Source: Nocardioides currus
GTDB lineage: Bacteria > Actinomycetota > Actinomycetes > Propionibacteriales > Nocardioidaceae
Length of the DNA stretch: 64,000 nt
Direction: 5' to 3'
Assembly (NCBI RefSeq): GCF_003057875.1
Contig: NZ_PYXZ01000003.1
Span: forward strand, 62,357 to 126,356
Shown here: positions 43,730 to 52,531 of the stretch, piece by piece
How positions within the stretch are numbered: the first letter of the stretch is position 1
Layout of the letters: every line of letters starts with the position of its first letter
Program-made: the position numbers and the translations under genes
The notes under the pieces: model-generated
Databases searched by the model: none
The model's input: only the letters and a program-made list of their open reading frames with translations
Told to the model about the DNA's origin: nothing

Positions 43730-45571
43730 TCAGGGCCGTGAGGCCAGCATCGAGTCGGCCTCGACGTGGGTGACGGGCACCCCCAGCTCGCGGGCCTGGT
43801 CGACCACCTCGAACCGCTGCCACACCGAGGCGCTCGCCGGCAGGGTCGCGATCACGATCCGGTCGGGGTCGAACGACTCGATCGCGTCCTTGATCGCGCG
43901 CAGCGGCCGGTAGTCGCCGAGCCCGCCGGTGACCTCCAGCCCGGCATCGGTGAGGATCTCCAGCGTGCGGTCCAGCCGTGCCTGCGCCGCGGTGGCGGTG
44001 GCCTCGCGGATGTTGAGGGCGCCGTGGGTCGTGGCCGCCCCGGTGTCGACCGGGCTGGCCGGGACCACCACGCGGTAGGTCGCGTCGAGGTCGGAGTCGA
44101 GGCGGGTCAGCTCGTCGACCAGCTCGCTGGCCGTCAGCGTCTCGTTGGCCACCACGAGGATGCGTGCGGCCTCGCCGCCCGGCTCCTGCGGCGCCGTACC
44201 CAGACGGGCCGCCCGCCCGATCCGCGCCCGGTTGACGAAGAACAGCACGAGGACCACCGCCCAGCTCAGCAGGCTCAGGGTGATCTGCGTGCGCGAGTCG
44301 GGGTAGAAGAACATCTGCACGAGGATCGCCACGATCGCCGCCGCCCCGAGGATCGAGAGCACCGGGAAGAGCCACATCTTGACCGTCAGCTCGCTGTCGT
44401 CGGTGCGGTAGCGCAGCACGATCTGCGAGATCGAGATCAGCAGGTAGACGAACAGGATCACCGCGCCCGAGGAGTTGAGCAGGAAGGTGAACACGGTCTC
44501 GGGCCAGATCGCGGCGAACACCACGGAGGCGAAGCCGACCAGCGACGAGGCGAGGATCGCGTTGCGCGGCACGCCGCGGTCGGTCACGGTGATCAGCGAC
44601 GCGGGCGCCTCGCTGCGGCCCGCGAGGACGAAGATCATCCGAGACGCGGTGTAGAGCCCGGAGTTGAGGCAGCTCAGCACGGCGGTCAGCACGATCGCGT
44701 TCATGATGTGGTCGGCGCCGGGGATGTCCATCGACTGCAGCGCTGCGACGTACGGCGACGCGGCGACGCCCTCGCCGTCGATCCGGTCCGCGTAGTCCCA
44801 GGGCAGGATCACCGCGAGCACGAACATCGACCCGACGAAGAACACGCAGATGCGGGTGATGACGGAGTTGGCGGCCTTGGCCACCGCGCGCTCCGGGTCG
44901 GCCGACTCGGCGGCGGCCACCGTGGCGATCTCGGCGCCGACCATCGAGAAGATCACCGTCACGATCGCGGTGGTCAGCGCGAGCGTCCCGTGCGGCAGGA
45001 ACCCGCCGTTGGCGGTCAGGTTGGAGAAGTCCATCGCCTTGTCGGGCCACAACCCGAAGATGAACAGCCCGCCGAGGACGAGGAAGACCAGGATGGCGGC
45101 GACCTTGATGCCGGCGAACCAGAACTCGAAGGCACCGAACGACGAGACGCTGATCAGGTTGGTGCCCATCATCGTCGTCATCAGCACGAGCGCGAAGACC
45201 CACGTGGGCACGTCGGGCATCCAGTACTGCAGCACCTGACCGCCGGCGACGGCCTCGAAGCCGACGACGATCACCCAGAAGTACCAGTACAGCCAGCCGA
45301 CCGAGAAGCCCGCCCAGTTGCCGAGCGCCTTGCGCGCGTAGTCGGCGAAGGAGCCGGTCGACGGGTTGGCGACGGCCATCTCCGCGAGCATCCGCATCAC
45401 CAGGATGATCAGCAGCCCGCACAGCAGGTAGGTGATGAAGGCCCCGGGTCCGGCGGCCTCGAGCACGGCGCCCGAGCCGACGAACAGCCCGGCCCCGATC
45501 ACCCCGCCCATCGCGATCATCGACAGCTGACGTTGGGTCAGCGACTTCTTCAGCTCCGGTCCACCGGACAT
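43730..45571 (-). CDS. APC-superfamily amino acid permease with UspA-like tail (GabP-type)
   Basis: This 613-aa transporter has 12 membrane helices (1-440) with the amino acid permease start QRQLSMIAMGGVIGAGLFVG and PSTGSFADYARKALG, as in GabP/AnsP/CycA. A soluble C-terminal domain (about 465-613; ARILVVANETLTASELVDEL) resembles a universal stress protein fold, which may bind nucleotide and tune transport. ATG 45571 has GAAGGGA about 7 nt upstream. The substrate is probably GABA or a related amino acid. Confidence 0.85.
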   Translation of the reverse strand: MSGGPELKKSLTQRQLSMIAMGGVIGAGLFVGSGAVLEAAGPGAFITYLLCGLLIILVMRMLAEMAVANPSTGSFADYARKALGNWAGFSVGWLYWYFWVIVVGFEAVAGGQVLQYWMPDVPTWVFALVLMTTMMGTNLISVSSFGAFEFWFAGIKVAAILVFLVLGGLFIFGLWPDKAMDFSNLTANGGFLPHGTLALTTAIVTVIFSMVGAEIATVAAAESADPERAVAKAANSVITRICVFFVGSMFVLAVILPWDYADRIDGEGVAASPYVAALQSMDIPGADHIMNAIVLTAVLSCLNSGLYTASRMIFVLAGRSEAPASLITVTDRGVPRNAILASSLVGFASVVFAAIWPETVFTFLLNSSGAVILFVYLLISISQIVLRYRTDDSELTVKMWLFPVLSILGAAAIVAILVQMFFYPDSRTQITLSLLSWAVVLVLFFVNRARIGRAARLGTAPQEPGGEAARILVVANETLTASELVDELTRLDSDLDATYRVVVPASPVDTGAATTHGALNIREATATAAQARLDRTLEILTDAGLEVTGGLGDYRPLRAIKDAIESFDPDRIVIATLPASASVWQRFEVVDQARELGVPVTHVEADSMLASRP

Positions 45572-45656
45572 GGGCCGTCCCTTCACCCGAGTGTGGTTGG
45601 CCCGTTCAGTGTGGACCCTCCCGGTCCGTGCCGATAGCCCCCACGAGCACGGCTCG

Positions 45657-46145
45657 TCAGGCGCCGGGGCACTCGTCCTGCGGGTCGACGGCGGTCATGA
45701 TGCGCCGGCCGATCCTCGCGAGCTGCCCGACCTGCGCCGGCGTCAGGGGGTCGAGCACCAGGCGGCGTACCTCTGCGACATGGCCAGGGGCCGTCGCCAC
45801 GACCTTCTTCCAGCCCTTCGCGGACAGCGTGGCCAGGGTCGAGCGGCCGTCGTCGGGATCGGGCGTACGGCGCACGAACCCCCGCCCCTCCAGGCGGGAG
45901 ACCACCTGCGAGAGCCGGGACAGCGACCCCTCGGCCAGCACCGCGAGCTCGCTCATCCGCAGCGTGCGCCGCGGCGCCTCCGACAGGGCGGCGAGCACGG
46001 TGTACTCGAAGTGGGAGAGCCCGGCGTCGCGCCGCAACTGGGTGTCGAGCGCACCGGGGAGCCGGATGGTGAGGCTGGCCAGGGCGAGCCACGCCTCGCG
46101 CTCGTCCGGCGTGAGCCAGTCGGGCTCGTCGGTGCTCGCGACCAT
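45657..46145 (-). CDS. MarR family transcriptional regulator
   Basis: This 162-aa winged-helix protein has LRRDAGLSHFEYTVLAALSEA, LRMSELAVLAEGSLSRLSQVVSRLEGRG and a wing with DPDDGRSTLATLSAKGW. No Cys is in the sensing region, so it is not obviously an OhrR-type peroxide sensor. ATG 46145 follows TAGGTT (46157-46152) by 6 nt. It is divergent from doxX-DODA, and two TTCA-N4-TGAA-type palindromes lie between, the likely operators. Confidence 0.92.
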   Translation of the reverse strand: MVASTDEPDWLTPDEREAWLALASLTIRLPGALDTQLRRDAGLSHFEYTVLAALSEAPRRTLRMSELAVLAEGSLSRLSQVVSRLEGRGFVRRTPDPDDGRSTLATLSAKGWKKVVATAPGHVAEVRRLVLDPLTPAQVGQLARIGRRIMTAVDPQDECPGA

Positions 46146-46170
46146 GGTGGCAACCTACTCCGGGGCCACC

Positions 46171-46197
46171 GGGAACAACTTCACGCGTGAAGCAGTT
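46171..46197 (+). promoter_or_regulatory. SigH/SigR-type promoter of doxX with MarR palindrome in its spacer
   Basis: GGGAAC (46171-46176), 18 nt and GTT (46195-46197) form the same element as at trxA and trxB. CTTCACGCGTGAAG (46179-46192), a perfect 14-bp palindrome, sits wholly in the spacer, so a bound repressor would block RNA polymerase. Confidence 0.65.
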
Positions 46198-46211
46198 ACA
46201 GGTCTACGTTC

Positions 46212-46227
46212 ACTTCAAACATGAAGT
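46212..46227. promoter_or_regulatory. Second MarR operator candidate
   Basis: ACTTCA-aaca-TGAAGT has perfect 6-bp arms with a 4-nt spacer. It shares the core CTTCA/TGAAG with the 46179-46192 palindrome and lies just downstream of the predicted doxX transcription start. Confidence 0.6.
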
Positions 46228-46248
46228 AATTTCCCCCTAGGAGTCATC

Positions 46249-46626
46249 ATGGACGTCGTCCTCTGGATCATCGCCGGGCTGCTCGCCGTGGCCTTCCTCG
46301 CCGCCGGCGCCACCAAGCTCACCCAGCCGAAGGACAAGCTGGCCCAGAACATGGGATGGGTCGAGGACTTCAGCCCCAACGCGGTCAAGGCCATCGGCGC
46401 GCTCGAGGTCCTCGCGGCCGTCGGGCTGGTCCTCCCGGCCGCGCTCGACATCGTCCCTGTCCTGACGCCGCTCGCCGCGCTCGGCCTGGTCCTGGTCATG
46501 ATCGGCGCCGCCGTGACGCACGCGCGCCGCCAGGAGACCCAGATGATCGTCGTCAACGTGGTGCTCGGCGTCCTTGCCGCGATCGTCGCGTGGGGCCGCT
46601 TCGGCCCCTACTCGTTCACCGGGTGA
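46249..46626 (+). CDS. DoxX family membrane protein
   Basis: This 125-aa four-helix membrane protein has the pattern GLLAVAFLAAGATKLTQPKDKL, NAVKAIGALEVLAAVGLVLP and AAVTHARRQETQMIVVN. DoxX-family proteins are linked to redox and thiol stress; in mycobacteria a DoxX works with superoxide dismutase and a thiol oxidoreductase. ATG 46249 has TAGGAG 5 nt upstream. The stop overlaps the dioxygenase start (GTGA). Its SigH-type promoter agrees with an oxidative-stress role. Confidence 0.88.
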   Translation: MDVVLWIIAGLLAVAFLAAGATKLTQPKDKLAQNMGWVEDFSPNAVKAIGALEVLAAVGLVLPAALDIVPVLTPLAALGLVLVMIGAAVTHARRQETQMIVVNVVLGVLAAIVAWGRFGPYSFTG

Positions 46627-47501
46627 TCCCCGTGCCCGACCCGTTCCGTCCCACCCGCCCGGCCGGCGCGTACGACGACCTGCTGGCCCGCGTCCTGCCG
46701 ACGGCCCGCGACCAGCGGGTGTGGCAGCCGTCCGACGGTCCGATGCCGGCGGTCTTCGTCAGCCACGGCGCGCCGCCCACGCTCGACGACCCGGAGTGGC
46801 TGGCCGACCTCAACGCCTGGGGCCGCTCCATGCCCAAGCCGCGGGCGATCGTGGTCGTCTCGGCGCACTGGGAGAACGCGCCGGTCGCCATCTCCTCGGC
46901 GGTCGCGGGCACGCCGCTGTTCTACGACTTCGGCGGCTTCCACCCGCGCTACTACACGCTGGAGTACGCCACCCCCGACGGCACCGACCTCGCGCGGCGG
47001 ATCGCGGGGACGCTCGGCGGCAGGACGCCGCTGCACCACCACGCCGACCGCGGTCTCGACCACGGCGCGTTCATCCCGCTGATGGCGATGTTCCCGGCCG
47101 CCGACGTGCCCGTGGTCCAGGTCAGCATGCCCAGCCTCGAGCCGGCCGCGCTGCTGGCCCTCGGGCAGCGGCTCCGCGCCCTGCGCGACGAGGGCGTCCT
47201 CGTCATGGGCTCGGGCTTCATGACCCACAGCTTCGCGGTGATGCGCGACCCCGACCTGGCTCGGCACACCGCCGCCTTCGACGAGTGGGCCGCCGACGCC
47301 CTCGACCGCGGCGACGTGGACGCCCTGAGCGACTACGTGGCGAAGGGCCCCGGCGCGCGGGTGGCGCACCCGACGGCCGACCACTTCGTGCCGCTGCTGC
47401 TGACGATGGGTGCCGCGTCGAGCGTGGGGGCCGGCTCGACGATCACCCCGATCGACCGGAGTCGCTTCGGCAACTCCACGCGGTCCATCCAGGTGGTGTG
47501 A
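46623..47501 (+). CDS. DODA-type extradiol aromatic ring-opening dioxygenase
   Basis: This 292-aa class III extradiol (LigB/DODA) dioxygenase family member has probable metal ligands in VSHGAPP, SAHWEN and HHHADRGLDHGAF, and the family feature MGSGFMTHSF. Members use Fe(II) or Zn to open catechol rings, but many bacterial ones have unknown substrates. It is coupled to doxX by a 4-nt overlap. MarR control fits an aromatic or quinone stress function. GTG 46632 is an alternative start. Confidence 0.87.
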   Translation: MIPVPDPFRPTRPAGAYDDLLARVLPTARDQRVWQPSDGPMPAVFVSHGAPPTLDDPEWLADLNAWGRSMPKPRAIVVVSAHWENAPVAISSAVAGTPLFYDFGGFHPRYYTLEYATPDGTDLARRIAGTLGGRTPLHHHADRGLDHGAFIPLMAMFPAADVPVVQVSMPSLEPAALLALGQRLRALRDEGVLVMGSGFMTHSFAVMRDPDLARHTAAFDEWAADALDRGDVDALSDYVAKGPGARVAHPTADHFVPLLLTMGAASSVGAGSTITPIDRSRFGNSTRSIQVV

Positions 47502-47504
47502 CGG

Positions 47505-48434
47505 TCACAGCCCCGACCAGGGGTCCTCGCGCCGCCACAGCGTCGGCAGGTGCAGGGCCACCCCCTGCTGCGAGGCGAGCTCGCCGAAGACCCGCATCGT
47601 GACGTCGAGGTCGTCGCCGGCGTAGGGCAGCGCACGCAGCGGCCGGTCCAGACCCCGGAAGAAGTCGTCCCAGTGCGTCAGCACCACCCGCCGCGCGCCC
47701 ACCGTCTCGATCGTCTCCGCCCAGTAGTCACGGATGTAGGCCTCGTCCATCACGCCGAGCTGGCCGACGCCGAGGTAGGCGACGTCCGCGCGCTGCCCGG
47801 CGAGCGCGCCGCGGACGAACCCGGCGCTGCCCTGGAGCAGGGCGCTGCGACCACCCGTGTGCTCGACGAGGATCGACCATGCCTCGCCACACTTGTACGC
47901 CGCGGTGCGCACCGGCGGCACCACGGGCTCGTCGATCGTGCCGGGGAAGCGGTCGGGCGGGCAGTGGCTGGACTCGACGTGGGTGATCGTGAAGGCGCCG
48001 TACGACACGGGCACGCCGGGCGTCACGACGTGGATCCTGTCGTCGGGCAGTCCGCCGCCGCGACCGACGTTGGCGCTCGACGTGCCGCCGACGAGGACGG
48101 CACCGGTGCGGGCGGCCACGACCGCGGAGTCCATGACGTGGTCGAAGTGCGTGTGGACCGGCAGCACAGCGGCCAGCGACCGGCCCGACGGGCCGAGCCC
48201 CAGCCGTCCCAGCGCCTCGTCGATGCGCCCCTCGTCGGGCGCGACCGGCCGCAGCAGCAGCCGGGGCAGCGACGGGCGGGAGAAGAACCCGTCCGTCATC
48301 ACTGCCGTCGTGCCGTCGTCGAGCAGCAGGCTGGCGACGCCGAGGAAGGTCACCGCGAAGTCGTCGGTGGACGCGGGGGTGTCGAAGCGGTCGGCGTACT
48401 GGTCCAGCGACGGGCGACCGGGCTTGAGGCGCAT
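47505..48434 (-). CDS. MBL-fold metallo-hydrolase
   Basis: This 309-aa metallo-beta-lactamase-fold protein has VHTHFDHVMDS (the HxHxDH zinc motif), GTSSANVG and HWDDFF as a further ligand region. It resembles UlaG/RomA-like or NAPE-PLD-like hydrolases rather than beta-lactamases. ATG 48434 lies 7 nt after TAGTCT (48447-48442), so it can be expressed alone although it follows the TauE gene by 21 nt. The substrate is unknown. Confidence 0.85.
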   Translation of the reverse strand: MRLKPGRPSLDQYADRFDTPASTDDFAVTFLGVASLLLDDGTTAVMTDGFFSRPSLPRLLLRPVAPDEGRIDEALGRLGLGPSGRSLAAVLPVHTHFDHVMDSAVVAARTGAVLVGGTSSANVGRGGGLPDDRIHVVTPGVPVSYGAFTITHVESSHCPPDRFPGTIDEPVVPPVRTAAYKCGEAWSILVEHTGGRSALLQGSAGFVRGALAGQRADVAYLGVGQLGVMDEAYIRDYWAETIETVGARRVVLTHWDDFFRGLDRPLRALPYAGDDLDVTMRVFGELASQQGVALHLPTLWRREDPWSGL

Positions 48435-48455
48435 GGCGCCCAGACTAGGAGCGGT

Positions 48456-49217
48456 TCAACGCCAGAGCAGGACGGCGCCGACGATCCCGGCCACGACGAT
48501 CCCGGCCCGCAGCAGCGACGCCGGCAGCCGGCGACCGATCCGCGCACCGACGTACCCCCCGACCACCGACCCGGCGGCCAGCAGGACGACGGCGCGCCAG
48601 TCGATGTCGGCGGCGACGACGAAGATGATGCTGGCCACCAGGTTGGCCGCCAGCACCGCGAGCGTCTTGAGCGCGTTGGCGACCCGGAACGGCAGGTCGG
48701 TGCCGAGCCCGAGCACCGCCAGCATCATCACGCCGGAGCCGGCGCCGAAGTAGCCGCCGTACACGCCGGTGATCGTCGCGAAGAGGCCGGTGACGGGCGA
48801 GACGTGCATGCGCATCGTCGCGTCGTCCCCGCGCCGGGCGCGGAGGCGGGCCGAGAGCGTCGGCTGGATGCCGACCAGCAGGCAGGTGCCGAGGATGAGC
48901 CAGGGGATCACGCCCTCGAAGACCGACGCGGGCAGCGCCAGCAGCAGCACCGCGCCGACCACCGAGCCCACCGCGCAGGTGGCGAGGACGATCGCGGTCA
49001 CGCGCGGGTTCTCGCGCAGCTCGCTGCGATAGCCGAACGAGCCGCTGATCGCGCCGGGGGTGAGGCCGACCGTGTTGGACGCGTTGGCCACCACCGGCGG
49101 GAGCCCGACCGCGACCAGCACCGGGAAGCTCAGCAGTGACGCGACCCCGACGGTGGAGGTGAGGATGCCGCTGCCCAGCCCGGCCAGCAGCACGAGCACC
49201 TGCTCGAGCGGGGTCAC
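48456..49217 (-). CDS. TauE/SafE family anion exporter
   Basis: This 253-aa membrane protein with about eight helices has the glycine-rich repeats GLGSGILTSTVGVASLLSFPV and GVYGGYFGAGSGVMMLAVLGLG that mark the TauE/SafE family (sulfite, sulfoacetate and other organic anion export). GTG 49217 overlaps the FadR stop (GTGA), so it is under FadR autoregulation, opposite to the carrier/CoA-transferase operon. It may move a related organic acid. Confidence 0.88.
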   Translation of the reverse strand: MTPLEQVLVLLAGLGSGILTSTVGVASLLSFPVLVAVGLPPVVANASNTVGLTPGAISGSFGYRSELRENPRVTAIVLATCAVGSVVGAVLLLALPASVFEGVIPWLILGTCLLVGIQPTLSARLRARRGDDATMRMHVSPVTGLFATITGVYGGYFGAGSGVMMLAVLGLGTDLPFRVANALKTLAVLAANLVASIIFVVAADIDWRAVVLLAAGSVVGGYVGARIGRRLPASLLRAGIVVAGIVGAVLLWR

Positions 49218-49936
49218 GTGGTGCGCAGGACGGCGACGTCGCTGACCATCTCGACGTGCGCGTGCATGGCGCGCGCGGCGCCCTCGGGGTCCCCGGCGCG
49301 GATCGCGTCGGCGATCGCCCGGTGCCCGGCGAGCGAGGCCCGCGGCCGGTCGGGCTGCGAGAGCGACTCGATGCGCGTCTCGCGGATCAGGTCGGAGATC
49401 TCGCCCATCAGGCGCGAGAGCAGCTTGCTGTGCGCGGCCGCCGTGACGGCGCCGTGGAAGAGCTCGTCGCCCTCCACCCCGCGACCGCCCGCCTCGACGT
49501 CGCGCTCCATCGCGGTCAGCGCGTCCTCGATCCGCTCGAGGTCCTCGTCGGTGCGCCGCCCGGCCGCGAGGCTGGCGATCTTGGTCTCGAGCGCGTCCCG
49601 CGTCTCGATGATCTCGGGCAGGCGGTCGGCGTGCGCACGCACCGCCTCGACGATGCGGGAGGCGCCCGGCGCCGAGGCGACGACCGTGCCGTCCCCGTGG
49701 CGCACGGCGACCGCCCCGATGACCTCGAGGGCGACCAGCGCCTGGCTCAGGGTGGCCCGGCTGACCCCGAGCCGGGCGGCGAGCTCGCGCTCCGCGGGCA
49801 GCTTGTCGCCGGGCTGGAGGTCGTGCTCCTTGATCCAGGCCGAGATCTGCTCGGCCACCTGTTCGTAGAGCCGCATCCGGGCGAGCGGGGCCGGGAACGA
49901 GGAGGCCTGGGACCCAGGCGTGGGGCGCGCGGACAT
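49214..49936 (-). CDS. FadR/GntR-family transcriptional regulator (FCD type)
   Basis: This 240-aa regulator has an N-terminal GntR winged helix (RLYEQVAEQISAWIKEHDL, LPAERELAARLGVSRATLSQAL) and a C-terminal helical FCD domain that binds organic acids. ATG 49936 follows TAGGAT (49948-49943) by 6 nt. It is divergent from the carrier/CoA-transferase/carboxyltransferase operon and probably represses it until the acid is present. Confidence 0.93.
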   Translation of the reverse strand: MSARPTPGSQASSFPAPLARMRLYEQVAEQISAWIKEHDLQPGDKLPAERELAARLGVSRATLSQALVALEVIGAVAVRHGDGTVVASAPGASRIVEAVRAHADRLPEIIETRDALETKIASLAAGRRTDEDLERIEDALTAMERDVEAGGRGVEGDELFHGAVTAAAHSKLLSRLMGEISDLIRETRIESLSQPDRPRASLAGHRAIADAIRAGDPEGAARAMHAHVEMVSDVAVLRTT

Positions 49937-49948
49937 GGGTTGATCCTA

Positions 49949-49983
49949 TTGACAGATGGCTCAGAGGGCTATTGGCTAGGCCA
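49949..49983 (+). promoter_or_regulatory. Promoter/operator candidate for the carrier operon
   Basis: TTGACA (49949-49954) is a good -35. TGGC-tag-GCCA (49973-49983) falls where the -10 should be and resembles the short GntR/FadR type of inverted repeat. The -10 itself is not clear. Confidence 0.4.
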
Positions 49984-50033
49984 CTGATCCAGTACGCGAC
50001 GCCGGTCACGTAGTCGGCAGAGGGAGGGTCCTC

Positions 50034-51359
50034 ATGGGACCGGAATGGGTGGCGATCATCGCCTTGGTCGCCCTGTTCGTCGTGGGCACGTTGTTGCCCA
50101 TCAACATGGGCGCGCTGGCGTACGTCGCCGCGTGGCTCGTGGGCATGTACGCGTTGGACCTCGACGAGAAGGAGATCCTCGGCGGGGTCAGCGGTGACCT
50201 GATCCTGACGCTGATCGGGGTCACCTATCTCTTCGCGATCGCCCGCAACAACGGCACCGTCGACCTGATCGTGCGTACGGCGGTCAAGGCCGTCGGAGGT
50301 CGCGTGGCCCTGATCCCGTGGGTGATGTTCGCGGTGACCGCCGTGCTGACCGGCATCGGCGCCGTCAGCCCGGCGGCCTGCGCGATCATCGGCCCGATCG
50401 CCCTGGGCTTCGCCGGCCGCTACGGCATCAGCCCGCTGATGATGGGCATGTTCGTCGTGCACGGCGCCCAGGCCGGCGGGTTCTCGCCGATCAGCATCTA
50501 CGGCGTCATCACCAACTCGGTGATGGAGGACGCCGGGCTGCCGACGAGCGAGATCACCGTCTTCCTGGCCAGCCTGGTCGTCAACACGGTGATGGCCGCG
50601 ATCCTCTTCGTCGCCCTCGGCGGCCGGAAGCTGATGTCGATGCGGATCGACCCCGACGAGGAGGACACCCTCGACGACGACCTGCACCGCGGCGGCGCGA
50701 CGGTCCCCGCCCGCGGCTACGGCACCTCGGCCCCCACTGGCACCCAGGCCCAGGGCGTGCGCCGTGACCAGGTCCTGACGCTGGTCGCCTTCGTCGGCGT
50801 CGCCGTCATCGCGCTGGCCTTCGACAAGAACATCGGCTTCGTCGCGATCACCGCGGCGGTCATCCTGGCCATGCTCAACGCCGACGAGCACAAGGACGCG
50901 GTCAAGCAGATCGCCTGGCCGACCGTGCTCCTCGTCGCCGGTGTCAGCACCTACGCCACCATCCTCACCACCGCCGGCTCGCCGGAGTTCGTCGGCAACT
51001 GGGCCGCCGGCCTCGGGGCGGCCGCGATCGGCGCGCTGGTCCTCTGCTACGTCGGCGGGGTCGTGTCGGCCTTCGCCTCGTCCACCGCGCTGCTGCCGGT
51101 GATCATCCCCATCGCCGTACCCCTCATCGCGGACGGCGGGATCAACGCGGCGCTCTTCGTCGCCGCCCTCGCGGTGTCGTCGACCATCGTCGACGTCAGC
51201 CCGTTCTCGACCAACGGCGCGCTGATGCTGGCCAACCGGCCCGACTCGATCAGCGAGCCGGTCTACTACAAGCAGATCCTGGGCTACGGCGTCGCCGTCA
51301 CCCTGGCCGGTCCGCTGCTCGTCTGGGCCGCGCTGGTGCTGCCGGGGTGGGGCTCGTGA
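50034..51359 (+). CDS. SLC13/MatC-like dicarboxylate carrier
   Basis: This 441-aa membrane protein has about 11-12 helices, with the N-terminal half (LPINMGALAYVAAWLVG, AVSPAACAIIGPIAL, VHGAQAGGFSPISIYG) typical of the dicarboxylate carrier MatC N-terminal family, which includes the rhizobial malonate carrier. The C-terminal repeat has VSAFASSTALLPVIIPIA and VDVSPFSTNGALML. A GGGAGGG ribosome binding site lies before the ATG. It is the first gene of a three-gene operon with 4-nt overlaps and is divergent from FadR. Confidence 0.87.
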   Translation: MGPEWVAIIALVALFVVGTLLPINMGALAYVAAWLVGMYALDLDEKEILGGVSGDLILTLIGVTYLFAIARNNGTVDLIVRTAVKAVGGRVALIPWVMFAVTAVLTGIGAVSPAACAIIGPIALGFAGRYGISPLMMGMFVVHGAQAGGFSPISIYGVITNSVMEDAGLPTSEITVFLASLVVNTVMAAILFVALGGRKLMSMRIDPDEEDTLDDDLHRGGATVPARGYGTSAPTGTQAQGVRRDQVLTLVAFVGVAVIALAFDKNIGFVAITAAVILAMLNADEHKDAVKQIAWPTVLLVAGVSTYATILTTAGSPEFVGNWAAGLGAAAIGALVLCYVGGVVSAFASSTALLPVIIPIAVPLIADGGINAALFVAALAVSSTIVDVSPFSTNGALMLANRPDSISEPVYYKQILGYGVAVTLAGPLLVWAALVLPGWGS

Positions 51360-52531
51360 CGAAGCCCTTGGACGACGTGCTCGTCGTCGACCTCTCCCGT
51401 GCCCTCGCCGGCCCACAGGCCACGATGATGATGGGCGACCTCGGTGCCCGGATCGTCAAGGTCGAGGCCCGCGGCCACGGCGACGACACCCGGGGCTGGG
51501 GACCGCCGTTCGTCGGTCCGGAGGACGATCGCCAGTCGACGTACTTCCTCTCGGCCAACCGCAACAAGGAGTCGATCGCCCTCGACCTCAAGGCCGACGC
51601 CGACCGCGAGGTGCTGCTGCGGCTGGTCGACCGCGCCGACGTGCTGGTGGAGAACTTCCGCACCGGTGTCCTCGAGCGCCTCGGCCTCGGCATCGACTCG
51701 CTGCTCGAGCGCAACCCGCGCCTCGTGGTGCTCTCCATCACCGGCTTCGGCCACGACGGGCCGGAGGGCGGTCGCGCCGGCTACGACCAGATCGCGCAGG
51801 GCGAGGCGGGCCTGATGTCGCTGACCGGCTCCTCGCCCGAGGACCCGCAGCGCGTGGGCGTCCCGATCGCCGACCTGCTGGCCGGGATGTACGGCGCTTA
51901 CGGCGTGCTCGCCGCCCTGCACGAGCGGACCACCACCGGGCGCGGGCAGGTCGTGCGCACGTCGCTGCTCTCGGCCGTGGTGGGCGTGCACGGATTCCAG
52001 GGCACGCGGTGGACCGTGGCCGGCGAGGTCGGTCGCGCCCAGGGCAACCACCACCCGTCGATCTCGCCCTACGGCCTGTTCCACTGCCGCGACGGTGCGG
52101 TGCAGATCGCGGTCGGCAGCGAGGGACTCTGGAAGCGGCTCTGCGACGGGTTCGACATCGACCCCGCCACCCCCGGCCTGGAGACGAACGGCGACCGCGT
52201 CGCCTCGCGCGAGCGGACCATCGAGGTCGTCGAGGCGGCCTTCGCCGACTGGGACGCCGAGGCGCTGCTGGAGCGGCTCGCCGAGGTCGGCGTGCCGGCC
52301 GGCAAGGTGCGCAGCCTCGATGAGGTCTACGCCTGGGAGCAGACGCGTAGCCAGGGGCTGCTGATCGACGTCGAGCACTCCTCGCTCGGGACCCTCACGC
52401 TGCCCGGACCGCCGCTGCGCTTCTTCGACGCATCGGGGACCGAGACGACCCACCGCGAGCACGCGGCCCCGCCGCTGCTCGACGAGCACGGTGAGCGCCT
52501 GCGGTCGTGGCTGGAAGGGCCGACGGCGTGA
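51356..52531 (+). CDS. Class III CoA-transferase (CaiB/BaiF family)
   Basis: This 391-aa enzyme transfers CoA between a carboxylic acid and an acyl-CoA through an Asp-anhydride. The family signature LVVDLSRALAGPQATMMMGDLGARIVKVEARGxGD is present, as are GYDQIAQGEAG and the catalytic Asp in PIADLLAGM (D173). GTG 51356 overlaps the carrier TGA. The likely acceptor is the acid imported by the carrier (for example malonate). The last codons overlap the next gene by GTGA. Confidence 0.92.
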   Translation: MTKPLDDVLVVDLSRALAGPQATMMMGDLGARIVKVEARGHGDDTRGWGPPFVGPEDDRQSTYFLSANRNKESIALDLKADADREVLLRLVDRADVLVENFRTGVLERLGLGIDSLLERNPRLVVLSITGFGHDGPEGGRAGYDQIAQGEAGLMSLTGSSPEDPQRVGVPIADLLAGMYGAYGVLAALHERTTTGRGQVVRTSLLSAVVGVHGFQGTRWTVAGEVGRAQGNHHPSISPYGLFHCRDGAVQIAVGSEGLWKRLCDGFDIDPATPGLETNGDRVASRERTIEVVEAAFADWDAEALLERLAEVGVPAGKVRSLDEVYAWEQTRSQGLLIDVEHSSLGTLTLPGPPLRFFDASGTETTHREHAAPPLLDEHGERLRSWLEGPTA

